DNA from: Ketobacter sp963922875 | GTDB taxonomy: Bacteria; Pseudomonadota; Gammaproteobacteria; Pseudomonadales; Ketobacteraceae | Assembly: GCA_963922875.1 (NCBI GenBank) | Contig: CAWUJH010000003.1 | Location: 62,001 to 126,000, forward strand | Length of the DNA: 64,000 nucleotides | Reading direction: 5' to 3' | In this document: in pieces, positions 34,894-44,370 of the stretch | Numbering within the stretch: the stretch's first letter is position 1 | How the letters are laid out: each line of letters opens with the position of its first letter | Made by a program: the position numbers and the translations under genes | Notes under the pieces: model-generated | Database searches by the model: none | Told to the model about the DNA's origin: nothing | What the model saw: only the letters and a program-made list of their open reading frames with translations

Positions 34894-36008
34894 GTTGGCC
34901 TTTGGTGAAGGTGAGAGATGTTACAATCGCGCATTATGGTAAGGCTTTGAAAAAGGAGCACCGTGAAGAGACTGGTTACTTCGATGTATTTGGTAGTTCG
35001 GGAAAAATCGGGCAACACTCTGAACCCTTAATAGATCAGCAAACTCTAGTTATTGGTAGAAAAGGGTCTGTTGGCGAAATTATTTGGGCTCCAAAAGGTG
35101 GATGGATAATCGATACAGCTTACTTTTTAGAGCTGAAAAGCCCAGAAATTATTGATCTTCGCTATTTGTTCTATACATTAAAACGTGCGAACCTTGCTCA
35201 AAGAAGCATTACAACTTCTATACCCGGACTTAATAGAGAGGATTTTTACAATACAGAAATCCCCCTCCCACCCCTACCCGAACAAAAACGCATCGCCGCC
35301 ATCCTCGACAAAGCCGACGCCATCCGCCGCAAACGCCAACAAGCCATCCAACTCGCCGACGAATTCCTCCGCGCCGTGTTTCTGGATATGTTTGGTGATC
35401 CGGTAACGAATCCGAAGGGGTGGGAGGTAAAGGCTAGCGGAGAACTATTCAGTATTCCTCCGAGGATTGGGACAACTATCCCGGCAAGAGGACGTGGCTA
35501 TTTGGTGGTTCGTGTAGGTGAGCTGGGGCAATTCGAAATTAAATATAACCAATGTGGTCGCGTTCAACTGGAGCCATTAGACTTTGAAAAATTTGTACTC
35601 TTGCCTGGGGATACTGTCCTGGCCAGAGCAATAGGATCAAAAAACCAGTTAGGAAAGTCCTCGTACTTTTCAGGGCATTTTGAGGATGTGGTTATTGATT
35701 CTCATGTGATGAGGCTTCGGCCAAATAAAAGATTGTGCAATCCTGAATGGTTCTATCGATTTATCTCTTCCGTTGGTGGTAAATCGCTCTTGCAAAAAGC
35801 AGGTGGAGCCACCGCTGTCCAATTCAACATTAATGCAAAGCAAGCATCATCCATTTTAATTCCGCTACCTCCAATGGAGCTACAAAATAAATTCATTGAT
35901 TATTGTCATGTCTTAGAGGGATGCAGGGAAAAATTGAGGCACCAAGCTAACAAAGTTGACGTGTTGTTTTCATCCCTAAGCCAAAAAGCCTTCTCAGACC
36001 AACTCTAG
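34890..36008 (+). CDS. hsdS: type I specificity subunit
   Basis: 372 residues starting at a GTG that overlaps the hsdM stop. It has two target-recognition domains (about 1-130 and 175-330) separated by the conserved helical spacer (LPPLPEQKRIAAILDKADAI, about 127-165) and a second conserved end (LPPMELQNKF onward). The spacer is C/G-rich while both recognition domains are AT-rich, as expected when recognition domains are exchanged. It is somewhat shorter than the 400-450 usual for this family but has both halves. It sets the bipartite DNA target. Confidence 0.93.
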   Translation: MSWPLVKVRDVTIAHYGKALKKEHREETGYFDVFGSSGKIGQHSEPLIDQQTLVIGRKGSVGEIIWAPKGGWIIDTAYFLELKSPEIIDLRYLFYTLKRANLAQRSITTSIPGLNREDFYNTEIPLPPLPEQKRIAAILDKADAIRRKRQQAIQLADEFLRAVFLDMFGDPVTNPKGWEVKASGELFSIPPRIGTTIPARGRGYLVVRVGELGQFEIKYNQCGRVQLEPLDFEKFVLLPGDTVLARAIGSKNQLGKSSYFSGHFEDVVIDSHVMRLRPNKRLCNPEWFYRFISSVGGKSLLQKAGGATAVQFNINAKQASSILIPLPPMELQNKFIDYCHVLEGCREKLRHQANKVDVLFSSLSQKAFSDQL

Positions 36009-36017
36009 GGAGAGAGC

Positions 36018-38249
36018 ATGATCAACGAAATCCAAATCAATCCACCGATTGCGACCTATCAGACTCCGACAACGCTTAAGGATCTTCGTTGTATCAATTA
36101 TATTTTTGGAGCGAATGGCACAGGAAAAACGACCATCAGCCGCATAATTGCTGGTGAGCAAGGACACGATCAATGCCAGTTGGTGTGGCAAGGTGGTAGT
36201 CCACTTGAACGGATGGTGTATAACCGAGATTTTGTTGATCGAAATTTTAATCAGGATGGCCCTTTGCAAGGCATTTTTACTTTGGGTGAAAATCAGGTGG
36301 AAGCAGAGCAGGAAATTGCTCGACTTCAACTTGAAATAGATAGGGTGATTGACCAAATTTCGAGCCTAAAATGCCAGCTGGACGGAGAGGATGATCAATC
36401 TGGAAAGCGCAAAGAACTTGCAGACTTGGAGCCTGCGCTACGAGACAAATGCTGGAAGCAGAAGCAACTCCACGACAGCTATTTTCAGGCCGCATTTTCA
36501 GGTGTTCGCAATAGTGCGGAACGGTTTAAAGAAAAGGTGTTGGTTGAGGATGCATCAAATGATGCTGAATTGCTTGCTTTAGATCAGCTGAAAGAAAAGG
36601 CACAAATGGTGTTTTCGAGTAGTATTGAACGTGTTTCAGTGCTTGGGGATATATCAGCCGACGGTCTTATCGCCTCTGAAGAGTATGCATTGCTTCAAAA
36701 AGTGATAGTTGGAAATCAGGATGTCGATATTGCCGCCATCATCAATCGCTTAGGAAACAGTGACTGGGTGAAGCAAGGACGAAAATACCACGAACAACAT
36801 CCAGAAATCTGCCCCTTCTGCCAACAGCCAACAGATGATCATTTCGCTGAAAGTTTGGCAGCGTTCTTTAGCGAAGCCTATGACAATGACATTTTAGCAT
36901 TGAAAGGAATGCAAGATGCTTATCAAAGAGCAAGCGGAAGGCTGCTTTCCGCCCTTAAAAATAATATCGAACTAAATAACCCATTTTTGAAAGCTGAGCT
37001 GTTCAATGCAGTAGCTCAGACACTGGCTGAGAGGCTAAGGCGCAATCAAGCTTTATTGGCAAGCAAGATTGTTGAGCCCAGTAAAAAAGTTGAATTAGAG
37101 CCTATCGAGCCGTTGATTAGCCAAATACAGCAGTTGGTGGCTGAGGCAAATGAGGCCACTACCACTCATAACCAAACCGTGACCAATATTGCTGCTGTGA
37201 AGCGTATTTTGACGGCTCAAGTGTGGCGCTACGTGCTTACTGAATTGGCTGATGACTTGCAGCACTATGAAGAAGCTAAGGGGCGTTTGACGCAAACTAT
37301 TGAGGGCATGGAGAATAGTCTTGGGGAGAAGAAGAAACTTCTTCGAAGCCTGCAAGATCAGGTAAGGGAACTGGAAAAGCAAACCACATCCATTCAGCCC
37401 ACTATTTCCGCCATCAATGACTTGCTGCAGAAATTCGGGTTTAACTCATTTTTTATCGGAGTTGCTGACGAAGGCCGCCATTACAGAATAGTTCGCCTCA
37501 ATGGGGACGATGCCAGTCGTTCTCTGAGTGAAGGCGAAAAAACTTTTATTACCTTTCTTTATTTCTACTACCTAATTCAGGGTGCACAGTCACCTTCTGG
37601 CATTACAGCGAATCGGGTGGTGGTGTTTGACGACCCTATATCCTCTTTAGATAGCGATATTCTCTACATTGTCAGCAGTCTTATTAAGAGTGTGATGAAT
37701 GAGGCAAAAAGTCAAAGTTCCCAGATTAAACAGGTCTTTGTCCTTACCCATAACGTCTATTTTCATAAAGAGATTAGCTTCCACTCAAGGCGTAGTGGCA
37801 GTGATGCTATGTCAGATGAGTCTTTTTGGATGGTAAAGAAATCAGCTAATGGTTCAAGCGTGCAGCGTTGCGACAAGAACCCAATAAGCTCCGCCTATGA
37901 GCTTCTTTGGTCTGATATAAAAAATTACGATATTTCAAGTGTTGGGTTACAAAATGCCTTGCGGCGTATCTTGGAAAATTATTTCAAGATGTGGGGTGGT
38001 ATGAGTAATGATGAGATTTGTGCCAAATTCGAAGGGCGTGACAAGCTAATCTGCCAGTCTCTATTTTCTTGGGTCAATGATGGCTCCCATTCAATTCATG
38101 ATGACCTTTACATAAATCATGGTGAGCAAACCAATGAGACATATCTTCGAGTCTTTCAAGAGGTTTTCGAGAAGGTTGGTCAAATCGGGCACTACAACAT
38201 GATGGCGGGCTTGGTGATTGATGATTCTGCAGGTGCGAGCAATGAATGA
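36018..38249 (+). CDS. AAA_13 ATPase, candidate PrrC/RloC-type anticodon nuclease
   Basis: 743 residues. Walker A FGANGTGKTT (30-39), signature LSEGEKT (503-509) and Walker B VVVFDDPISSLD (534-545) form an ABC-type ATPase like PrrC and RloC. Coiled coil flanks a CPFC motif (265-268), which could be the zinc-hook of RloC. The C-terminal domain has R649-x3-E653 and H691, matching the Arg-Glu-His catalytic triad described for these tRNA-anticodon nucleases. It starts 9 bases after hsdS (GGAGAG Shine-Dalgarno). PrrC and RloC guard type I restriction systems and cut tRNA when the system is disabled. The ATPase class is firm; nuclease activity is inferred. Confidence 0.75.
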   Translation: MINEIQINPPIATYQTPTTLKDLRCINYIFGANGTGKTTISRIIAGEQGHDQCQLVWQGGSPLERMVYNRDFVDRNFNQDGPLQGIFTLGENQVEAEQEIARLQLEIDRVIDQISSLKCQLDGEDDQSGKRKELADLEPALRDKCWKQKQLHDSYFQAAFSGVRNSAERFKEKVLVEDASNDAELLALDQLKEKAQMVFSSSIERVSVLGDISADGLIASEEYALLQKVIVGNQDVDIAAIINRLGNSDWVKQGRKYHEQHPEICPFCQQPTDDHFAESLAAFFSEAYDNDILALKGMQDAYQRASGRLLSALKNNIELNNPFLKAELFNAVAQTLAERLRRNQALLASKIVEPSKKVELEPIEPLISQIQQLVAEANEATTTHNQTVTNIAAVKRILTAQVWRYVLTELADDLQHYEEAKGRLTQTIEGMENSLGEKKKLLRSLQDQVRELEKQTTSIQPTISAINDLLQKFGFNSFFIGVADEGRHYRIVRLNGDDASRSLSEGEKTFITFLYFYYLIQGAQSPSGITANRVVVFDDPISSLDSDILYIVSSLIKSVMNEAKSQSSQIKQVFVLTHNVYFHKEISFHSRRSGSDAMSDESFWMVKKSANGSSVQRCDKNPISSAYELLWSDIKNYDISSVGLQNALRRILENYFKMWGGMSNDEICAKFEGRDKLICQSLFSWVNDGSHSIHDDLYINHGEQTNETYLRVFQEVFEKVGQIGHYNMMAGLVIDDSAGASNE

Positions 38250-38360
38250 AACTACTGGGAAGGTTTATTGGGAACTGCTTGGATGAAAATGTCAGTAAGA
38301 TTTATAGCCACAAGATAAAGTTTGATTAGTTTCTTTGCCATTCTAAAAAAGGGATTTGAT

Positions 38361-41300
38361 ATGTCCGACTTGGGGAACCATCTTTGCAAACTCCACATCA
38401 CCATGGTGGAAAAGATCAACTTTGCCTGCCATCAAAGCGCGTTCGCGGTCCTGCGGGAGCTGAAGCTTGAGAACCTGAATTCAGAATCAGAGCTTTCAAA
38501 TATCAAGGTGACGTTGGAGTCCTCCCCAGCCTTTCTTAAAGGTAAGACTTGGACTATCGATAAGCTGGCGCCTACCGGATTGTTGTCGGTAAAAGACCGA
38601 GACATTGAGCTGGATGGCGGTTTCCTATATGGCTTGACTGAATCCATGCGCGGATCAATAACCATACGGGTTACCAGCGGTGACCAGTTATTGGCGGAGC
38701 AGTTTTTAGCCGTTGAGCTGCTTGCTCGAAATGAATGGGGTGGTTCTGGTTTTATGCCGGAATTGCTCGCGGCTTTTTCCACACCCAATGATCCAGCAAT
38801 AGATCGCCTGTTAGGCCAGGCTAGCCAGATTCTCCGTAAGGCGGGTAAGCCAGATACGATTGATGGCTATAACGCTCAAAGCCGGGAGCGCGTCTGGCTG
38901 ATGGCGTCAGCAATCTACTCAGCGGTTGCCAAATTGCAGATCGGTTATGCGCTTCCACCCAGCAGCTTCGAGCGCAATGGGCAAAAAATACGTTTACCAA
39001 GCCAAATTGAAGAGGCCAAAGTTGCAACCTGTCTGGATACAACACTTTTGTTCGCCGCTGCATTTGAACAAGCGGGCTTAAACCCGCTGCTGGTTCTGGT
39101 GGAGGGGCATGCCCTTGTTGGTTTGTGGTTACAGCCAGAGGATCTCTCCAGTGTGGTTGTGGATGAGGCCGAGATCTTAAGGCAGCGTATACCCTTAAAA
39201 GAGTTGATTCTAATAGAGACTACCTCGGCGACATCCCACCCTGTTGTGCCATTCTCCAAGGCGGTGCAACTGGGTAGCCAAACTGTAGCTCTTGAAAAGG
39301 ACAAAGCGTTTGTAGCGGCAATCGATGTGCGACGGGCCCGTGGCCACCAGGTTAATCCTATTGGTTTGCAAGGCGATTCTGTTGCAAGATCCGTTGAAGG
39401 TGGCACAGAGGATGGCTTTGAACCGGGATTGGAGGATTCGCCCGCATTACCCAGCTTCTCTGAAGTAGAGGCAGATCTGCCTGAAGAAGATACGTTGTCA
39501 GGGCGGCTGGATCGTTGGCAACGAAAATTGCTGGATTTGTCTGCCCGAAACCCACTGTTAAATCACAAGCCGGGTAAGACCAGTCTGTCGTTTATTTGTG
39601 GCGAGCCAGGTGCCTTAGAAGATGTGTTGGCATCCGGTGCAAGAATCTCTATTGCACCTTTTCCCAACTTTAAGTCCCAAGATCAGGATGAGGACATATA
39701 TCGTCAGCGTACTGGGCAGGATCTCAAAGAAGAATATGCAAAAGATGCACTTTCCAAGAATCAGATTCTGGTGGATCTCAATCAGGAGGAGCTGGATAAG
39801 CGAGCCGTTGAAATTTACCGTAAAGCGCAAACTTCATTAAAAGAGGGTGGGTCGAACACCTTATTCCTAGCCGTTGGGTTTCTTTACTGGAAGCAAAAAG
39901 AAAAGGAAGACCGCCGCTATCGGGCTCCGCTTATTCTGCTGCCTGTATTGCTCGAACGGAAATCGGTGCGCAGTGGCGTGAAAATTATCGCAAGCGACGA
40001 TGATCCCCGCTTCAATACCACGCTGCTGGAGATGCTAAAGAAGGATTTCGGTATCGAGATAAAGGGTCTGCATGGCCAGTTGCCTCAGGACCATAGTGGC
40101 GTAGATGTCGATGGAGTTTGGAACAGAGTTCGTCATGCAATCAAGGATGTTCCCGGCTTTGAAGTAGTAGAAGATGTGGTTTTGGGGCACTTCTCATTTG
40201 CCAAATACCTGATGTGGAAGGATCTGATTGATCGTTCGGAAGCGCTAAGGAAAAGCCCTGTTGTTAATCACTTACTGGAAACCCCCAGAGAACCCTACGA
40301 AAGCGATATTCGCTTTGTCGAAGCAGCGGACATTGATAAGGAGTTCGCCCCTTCGGATTTGTTGACGCCATTACCGGCCGATTCTTCACAGATGGCGGCG
40401 ATTGCCACCGCAGATCGAGGCAAGGACTTTGTCATTATTGGCCCCCCTGGTACCGGTAAGAGCCAGACCATTGGTAATCTTATTGCCCACATGATGGGCA
40501 AAGGCAAGCGTGTGCTCTTCGTCTCTGAAAAGACAGCCGCGTTGGAAGTGGTACATCGCCGTTTAAAAGACATCGGTTTAGGGCATTTCTGTCTTGAATT
40601 GCATTCCAACAAAGCCAAGAAGGCCGATGTACTAGAGCAACTACGTTCCTCTTGGAACAGTTTCTCCCAATCAAGTGTCCATGACTGGCAGCAGGAAGCT
40701 GATCGTATTAAGGCGTTGCGCGATCGCTTGAATACAGTGGTTGATACTCTGCACAAACGTCGCAGAAATGGGCTTACAGCTCATTACGCCATTGGGGTAA
40801 AGGTTCGCGACAATGATCTGGCCGCCAAAGTTAAATTAAGCTGGCCTAATGCGGACTATCACGATGAGTCACAACTCCAGCGATTGCGGGAAATGGCCAA
40901 TTTGCTGGGCATCCAAGCGAAGGCGGTTGGAAATGTAGTTGCCCACCCTTTGCAGCCCATATCCAATTATGATTGGCGGCCCCAATGGCAGGAAGAGGTG
41001 GTTAGTGTTGCCAGAAAGTTGATAGCCAATACCAGCGATTTAGGCCGCAACTTACAAGCCATGCAAAATGCTATAGGTTCCAGTTTTGGTACCGTTGGCC
41101 TTAATAAACTCGAGGCCGTTGCAGAGTTGGGCCAGGTATTACTCGATGCCTATCGCAAGAACGCTTCATTCGCATTGGAACCGGATGCTCCAGATAGACT
41201 TGATGCTCTGGAAGAGGCCGTGGGGCAGCTAAAAGCCTACATAGAGACCCAGGCCAAACTGAGTTGTGCCTATGAACCTTTGGCTTGGAAGAACCTGGAT

Positions 41301-44174
41301 GCCGATGCGCTGGGAGCGTATTGGGCTGCGGCAAATAAGACCTGGTGGCCAAAGAGTTTTTTTGCAAGGCGTAAGGTTCGTAAGCACTTGCGTGAAAATG
41401 GTGCTCAGGGCGTTCCAAATCCGGAAAATGATATTCCTGTTCTGCGGCAATTGAGGGAAACCGGCCAGAATATTGACCGTCTGGATGGTGTTCTTAAAGG
41501 GCTGCGGGAATGGGATTCTTACTCATCTGATCCTGATGCAATTGCTTCGTTGAAGGTTCTTGGCAGCCGAGCCCGGGTGGCAGTAGGGAAGTTGGCTGAT
41601 GACGCTGAAACATTGGCAACTCTGAGAGGTAAACTTCGGACTTTGCTCTATGATGCCAATGATTTATTAGCGCCAGAGGCTAGTGTCGGCCGGGCCATTA
41701 CTGAGTTTCTGCATTCTCTGACTCAATTTCGGAGTATCAAAGAGCAGTTTGAGGCCTTGGCTGGTGGCGTAATTGATAACTTTCTCCCAGCCGGTGAGCC
41801 AGCGTTAGAGGCAGTCAGTAACCTATGCCAAGAGATTGTCGAACATCATATATCGCTGAAGGATTGGTGCGGTTGGGTGCGTCGCCGTTCAGAGGCCCTA
41901 GACCTTCAGCTCGGTGCATTGGTGGCTGCATTGGAAACCGGGGCGGTGAATGCAGATGAAGTGGAAGACGTGTTTGAAGCCGCCTATTGCGCTTGGTGGT
42001 CCTCAGCTGTTATCGGTGAAGATGAAGTTCTAAGGACTTTCTCATCCCCAGAGCACGAATCCGCCATTCATCAATTCCGCCAATTGGACGATCAGTTCAG
42101 CAAGCTTACCGCCCAATATATTGCTGCGACGTTGTCCGGCGAGATTCCCGATCCAGAGGATATTAAGCGCAGCACCTCCTGGGGTGTGTTGCGCCACGAG
42201 CTTCAGAAGAAAACCAGACACAAGCCCGTGCGAGAAATGATGGAAGAAATTCCTGATGTAATCACTTCTCTAGCGCCTTGTTTGATGATGTCTCCCTTGT
42301 CGATAGCCCAGTTTTTATCGACGGGGCAAGCGCTTTTCGATGTGGTCATTTTTGATGAGGCTTCCCAGATCACGGTTTGGGATGCCGTAGGCTCACTGGC
42401 CAGAGGGAAGCAAGTGATTGTCGCGGGTGATCCCAAACAGATGCCACCGACGAACTTCTTCGCTCGTTCCGACGATGATCCCGATGGCGACGTGGATGTT
42501 GAGGGTGATCTTGAAAGCATTCTGGATGAATTGATTGGAGCGAGTATCCCTCAGCGGGTGCTAAATCTTCATTATCGTTCACGTAGAGAGAGTTTGATCG
42601 CATTTTCAAACAGCCGTTATTACGACAGCTCTTTAATCACTTTTCCTGCACCAGTTCATCCTGACAAAGGTGTATCCCTTGTACGCGCTGAGGGGTTTTA
42701 TGCCAGAGGTAAGGCTCGACACAACCAGGGTGAGGCCAAGGCAATAGTGGCTGAGATAGTTCGCCGCTTAACCTCATCTGACCCATTTGTGCGCTCACAG
42801 TCCATAGGTGTGGTAACGTTTAATACCGAACAGCAAAGTCTGATCGAAGATCTGTTGGATAAGGCCAGGTCAGATGATCCATCTATCGAGTGGGCATTCT
42901 CGGAAGAGGTCACGCTCGAGCCGGTCTTTGTTAAAAACCTGGAAACCGTGCAGGGTGACGAGCGGGATGTAATTCTGTTTAGTATCACTTATGGCCCGGA
43001 TGAGGCTGGGCATGTGACCATGAATTTTGGTCCCCTCAACAGGACCGGTGGTGAACGCCGCCTTAACGTGGCTATGACGCGTGCCCGGTCAGAGATGAAA
43101 GTGTTTTCAACCATGCCCCCGGAACGAATAGATCTCTCCAGAACACAGGCCCGAGCGGTTGCCGATCTAAAGCACTTCCTGGAGTACGCAGAACGTGGCG
43201 CTTCAGCGCTCGGAGCAGCTGTTCACGGTTCTTTGGGTGACTTTGAATCTCCGTTCGAAATTGCAGTTGCTAGGGCATTGCAGGATAAAGGATGGGAGCT
43301 TCACCCTCAAATAGGTGTTTCAGCCTACCGAATTGATCTGGGTATAGTGCATCCCGATAAACAGGGGTTATATTTGGCTGGCATTGAATGCGATGGTGCG
43401 ATGTACCACAGTTCTGCGTTTGCCCGTGAACGAGATAAAATTCGCCAGGCAGTGCTGGAAGGTCTTGGATGGACTCTATTCAGAGTCTGGTCCACAGATT
43501 GGTGGACCAACAAAGCCAAGGCTTTAGATGAGCTTGACGTGGCACTGCGAGCTCACCTCAATCATATGCGAGAAATGGAGGATCAGGAAAAGGCGGCGAG
43601 AGCAGCAGAGCCGGAAGAAAGTGTTTCCATGACGGCGTTCGAACAGCCTCGTGGTGTGGCGTCTGAGATTGATAATGGAGACGTCGTAACCCGTTATACT
43701 CGCGCCTCCTTTGACGCATTCTCAACTGATCCAGAACAGTTTTATTCAACGACCTATGATTCTGCTCTTTTGGATATGGTGTTGCATGTGATCGACATTG
43801 AGGGCCCGATCCATGAAGAAATTTTGGTTCGCCGTTTAGCTCGGGAACACGGGTTTCAACGGGCAGGAAGGCAGATTCGGGATAGAGTGATACAGGCAAC
43901 TGATGGCCAGAGACGTTGTACTCAGGAAGATGTCGGTAATTTTTATTGGCCTGAAATAGATTCCAAACTTTATGCCCGGACCAAAGATAGGGATGAGGAT
44001 GTAAAAAGACTGGATTTCATTTGTGGTGAGGAACTGAAAGTGATCCTCGAGCAATGTAATGATGGGGGGCAGTTTGTTGAGTTCTCACAAGCGCTTGGCA
44101 TCGGACGCCTTACTCAGCAGATGCGGGATAGGTTGGATAAGATCACGAAAGCATCGCATGACAATGCAGAATAG
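38361..44174 (+). CDS. giant DUF4011 / SF1 helicase / Vsr-like nuclease / DUF3320 protein
   Basis: About 1937 residues from the ATG at 38361 (AAGGGA upstream). Order: a transglutaminase-like region (about 170-260; Cys in TCLDTTLLFAAAF and His in EGHALVGLWL); DUF4011 (LDRWQRKLLDLSARNPLLN, about 383); Walker A GPPGTGKSQT (about 693); DEASQ (about 1331) and GDPKQMPPT (about 1356); VAMTRARSEMKV; a Vsr/DUF559-like nuclease (about 1620-1735, with IECDGAMYH); and DUF3320 (about 1795-1850). Related DUF4011-helicase-Vsr proteins are known antiphage factors (as I recall, named Hhe). It starts about 110 bases after the anticodon-nuclease gene, probably in the same island but possibly separately transcribed. 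Confidence 0.9.
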   Translation: MSDLGNHLCKLHITMVEKINFACHQSAFAVLRELKLENLNSESELSNIKVTLESSPAFLKGKTWTIDKLAPTGLLSVKDRDIELDGGFLYGLTESMRGSITIRVTSGDQLLAEQFLAVELLARNEWGGSGFMPELLAAFSTPNDPAIDRLLGQASQILRKAGKPDTIDGYNAQSRERVWLMASAIYSAVAKLQIGYALPPSSFERNGQKIRLPSQIEEAKVATCLDTTLLFAAAFEQAGLNPLLVLVEGHALVGLWLQPEDLSSVVVDEAEILRQRIPLKELILIETTSATSHPVVPFSKAVQLGSQTVALEKDKAFVAAIDVRRARGHQVNPIGLQGDSVARSVEGGTEDGFEPGLEDSPALPSFSEVEADLPEEDTLSGRLDRWQRKLLDLSARNPLLNHKPGKTSLSFICGEPGALEDVLASGARISIAPFPNFKSQDQDEDIYRQRTGQDLKEEYAKDALSKNQILVDLNQEELDKRAVEIYRKAQTSLKEGGSNTLFLAVGFLYWKQKEKEDRRYRAPLILLPVLLERKSVRSGVKIIASDDDPRFNTTLLEMLKKDFGIEIKGLHGQLPQDHSGVDVDGVWNRVRHAIKDVPGFEVVEDVVLGHFSFAKYLMWKDLIDRSEALRKSPVVNHLLETPREPYESDIRFVEAADIDKEFAPSDLLTPLPADSSQMAAIATADRGKDFVIIGPPGTGKSQTIGNLIAHMMGKGKRVLFVSEKTAALEVVHRRLKDIGLGHFCLELHSNKAKKADVLEQLRSSWNSFSQSSVHDWQQEADRIKALRDRLNTVVDTLHKRRRNGLTAHYAIGVKVRDNDLAAKVKLSWPNADYHDESQLQRLREMANLLGIQAKAVGNVVAHPLQPISNYDWRPQWQEEVVSVARKLIANTSDLGRNLQAMQNAIGSSFGTVGLNKLEAVAELGQVLLDAYRKNASFALEPDAPDRLDALEEAVGQLKAYIETQAKLSCAYEPLAWKNLDADALGAYWAAANKTWWPKSFFARRKVRKHLRENGAQGVPNPENDIPVLRQLRETGQNIDRLDGVLKGLREWDSYSSDPDAIASLKVLGSRARVAVGKLADDAETLATLRGKLRTLLYDANDLLAPEASVGRAITEFLHSLTQFRSIKEQFEALAGGVIDNFLPAGEPALEAVSNLCQEIVEHHISLKDWCGWVRRRSEALDLQLGALVAALETGAVNADEVEDVFEAAYCAWWSSAVIGEDEVLRTFSSPEHESAIHQFRQLDDQFSKLTAQYIAATLSGEIPDPEDIKRSTSWGVLRHELQKKTRHKPVREMMEEIPDVITSLAPCLMMSPLSIAQFLSTGQALFDVVIFDEASQITVWDAVGSLARGKQVIVAGDPKQMPPTNFFARSDDDPDGDVDVEGDLESILDELIGASIPQRVLNLHYRSRRESLIAFSNSRYYDSSLITFPAPVHPDKGVSLVRAEGFYARGKARHNQGEAKAIVAEIVRRLTSSDPFVRSQSIGVVTFNTEQQSLIEDLLDKARSDDPSIEWAFSEEVTLEPVFVKNLETVQGDERDVILFSITYGPDEAGHVTMNFGPLNRTGGERRLNVAMTRARSEMKVFSTMPPERIDLSRTQARAVADLKHFLEYAERGASALGAAVHGSLGDFESPFEIAVARALQDKGWELHPQIGVSAYRIDLGIVHPDKQGLYLAGIECDGAMYHSSAFARERDKIRQAVLEGLGWTLFRVWSTDWWTNKAKALDELDVALRAHLNHMREMEDQEKAARAAEPEESVSMTAFEQPRGVASEIDNGDVVTRYTRASFDAFSTDPEQFYSTTYDSALLDMVLHVIDIEGPIHEEILVRRLAREHGFQRAGRQIRDRVIQATDGQRRCTQEDVGNFYWPEIDSKLYARTKDRDEDVKRLDFICGEELKVILEQCNDGGQFVEFSQALGIGRLTQQMRDRLDKITKASHDNAE

Positions 44175-44191
44175 TGACTAAAGTGGATGGA

Positions 44192-44223
44192 CAATGCCTA
44201 TCCCCCGATAATGGGGTAGTGTT
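44192..44223 (+). mobile_element. possible remnant of an ISL3-type right end
   Basis: This stretch matches the right inverted repeat of the ISL3 element at 49624-50724 at 25 of 32 positions, including ATCCCCCG and GGGGTAG. It sits 17 bases after the giant helicase gene and shows no transposase next to it. It may be a diverged IS end marking an old junction. The rest of 44224-44370 shows no gene. Confidence 0.4.
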
Positions 44224-44370
44224 ATTGGAACCATAGTTTGTCCGCATATTGATATCAAAGTTTGTCCTGGGTTATATCGTGCTGATATATTGTATAAAAA
44301 AAGGGTGGAAGAGTCTTTGGCAGCAGTTTTGGACATCCCTGGTTCATTGAGATATTCAGATGATGCTCGG

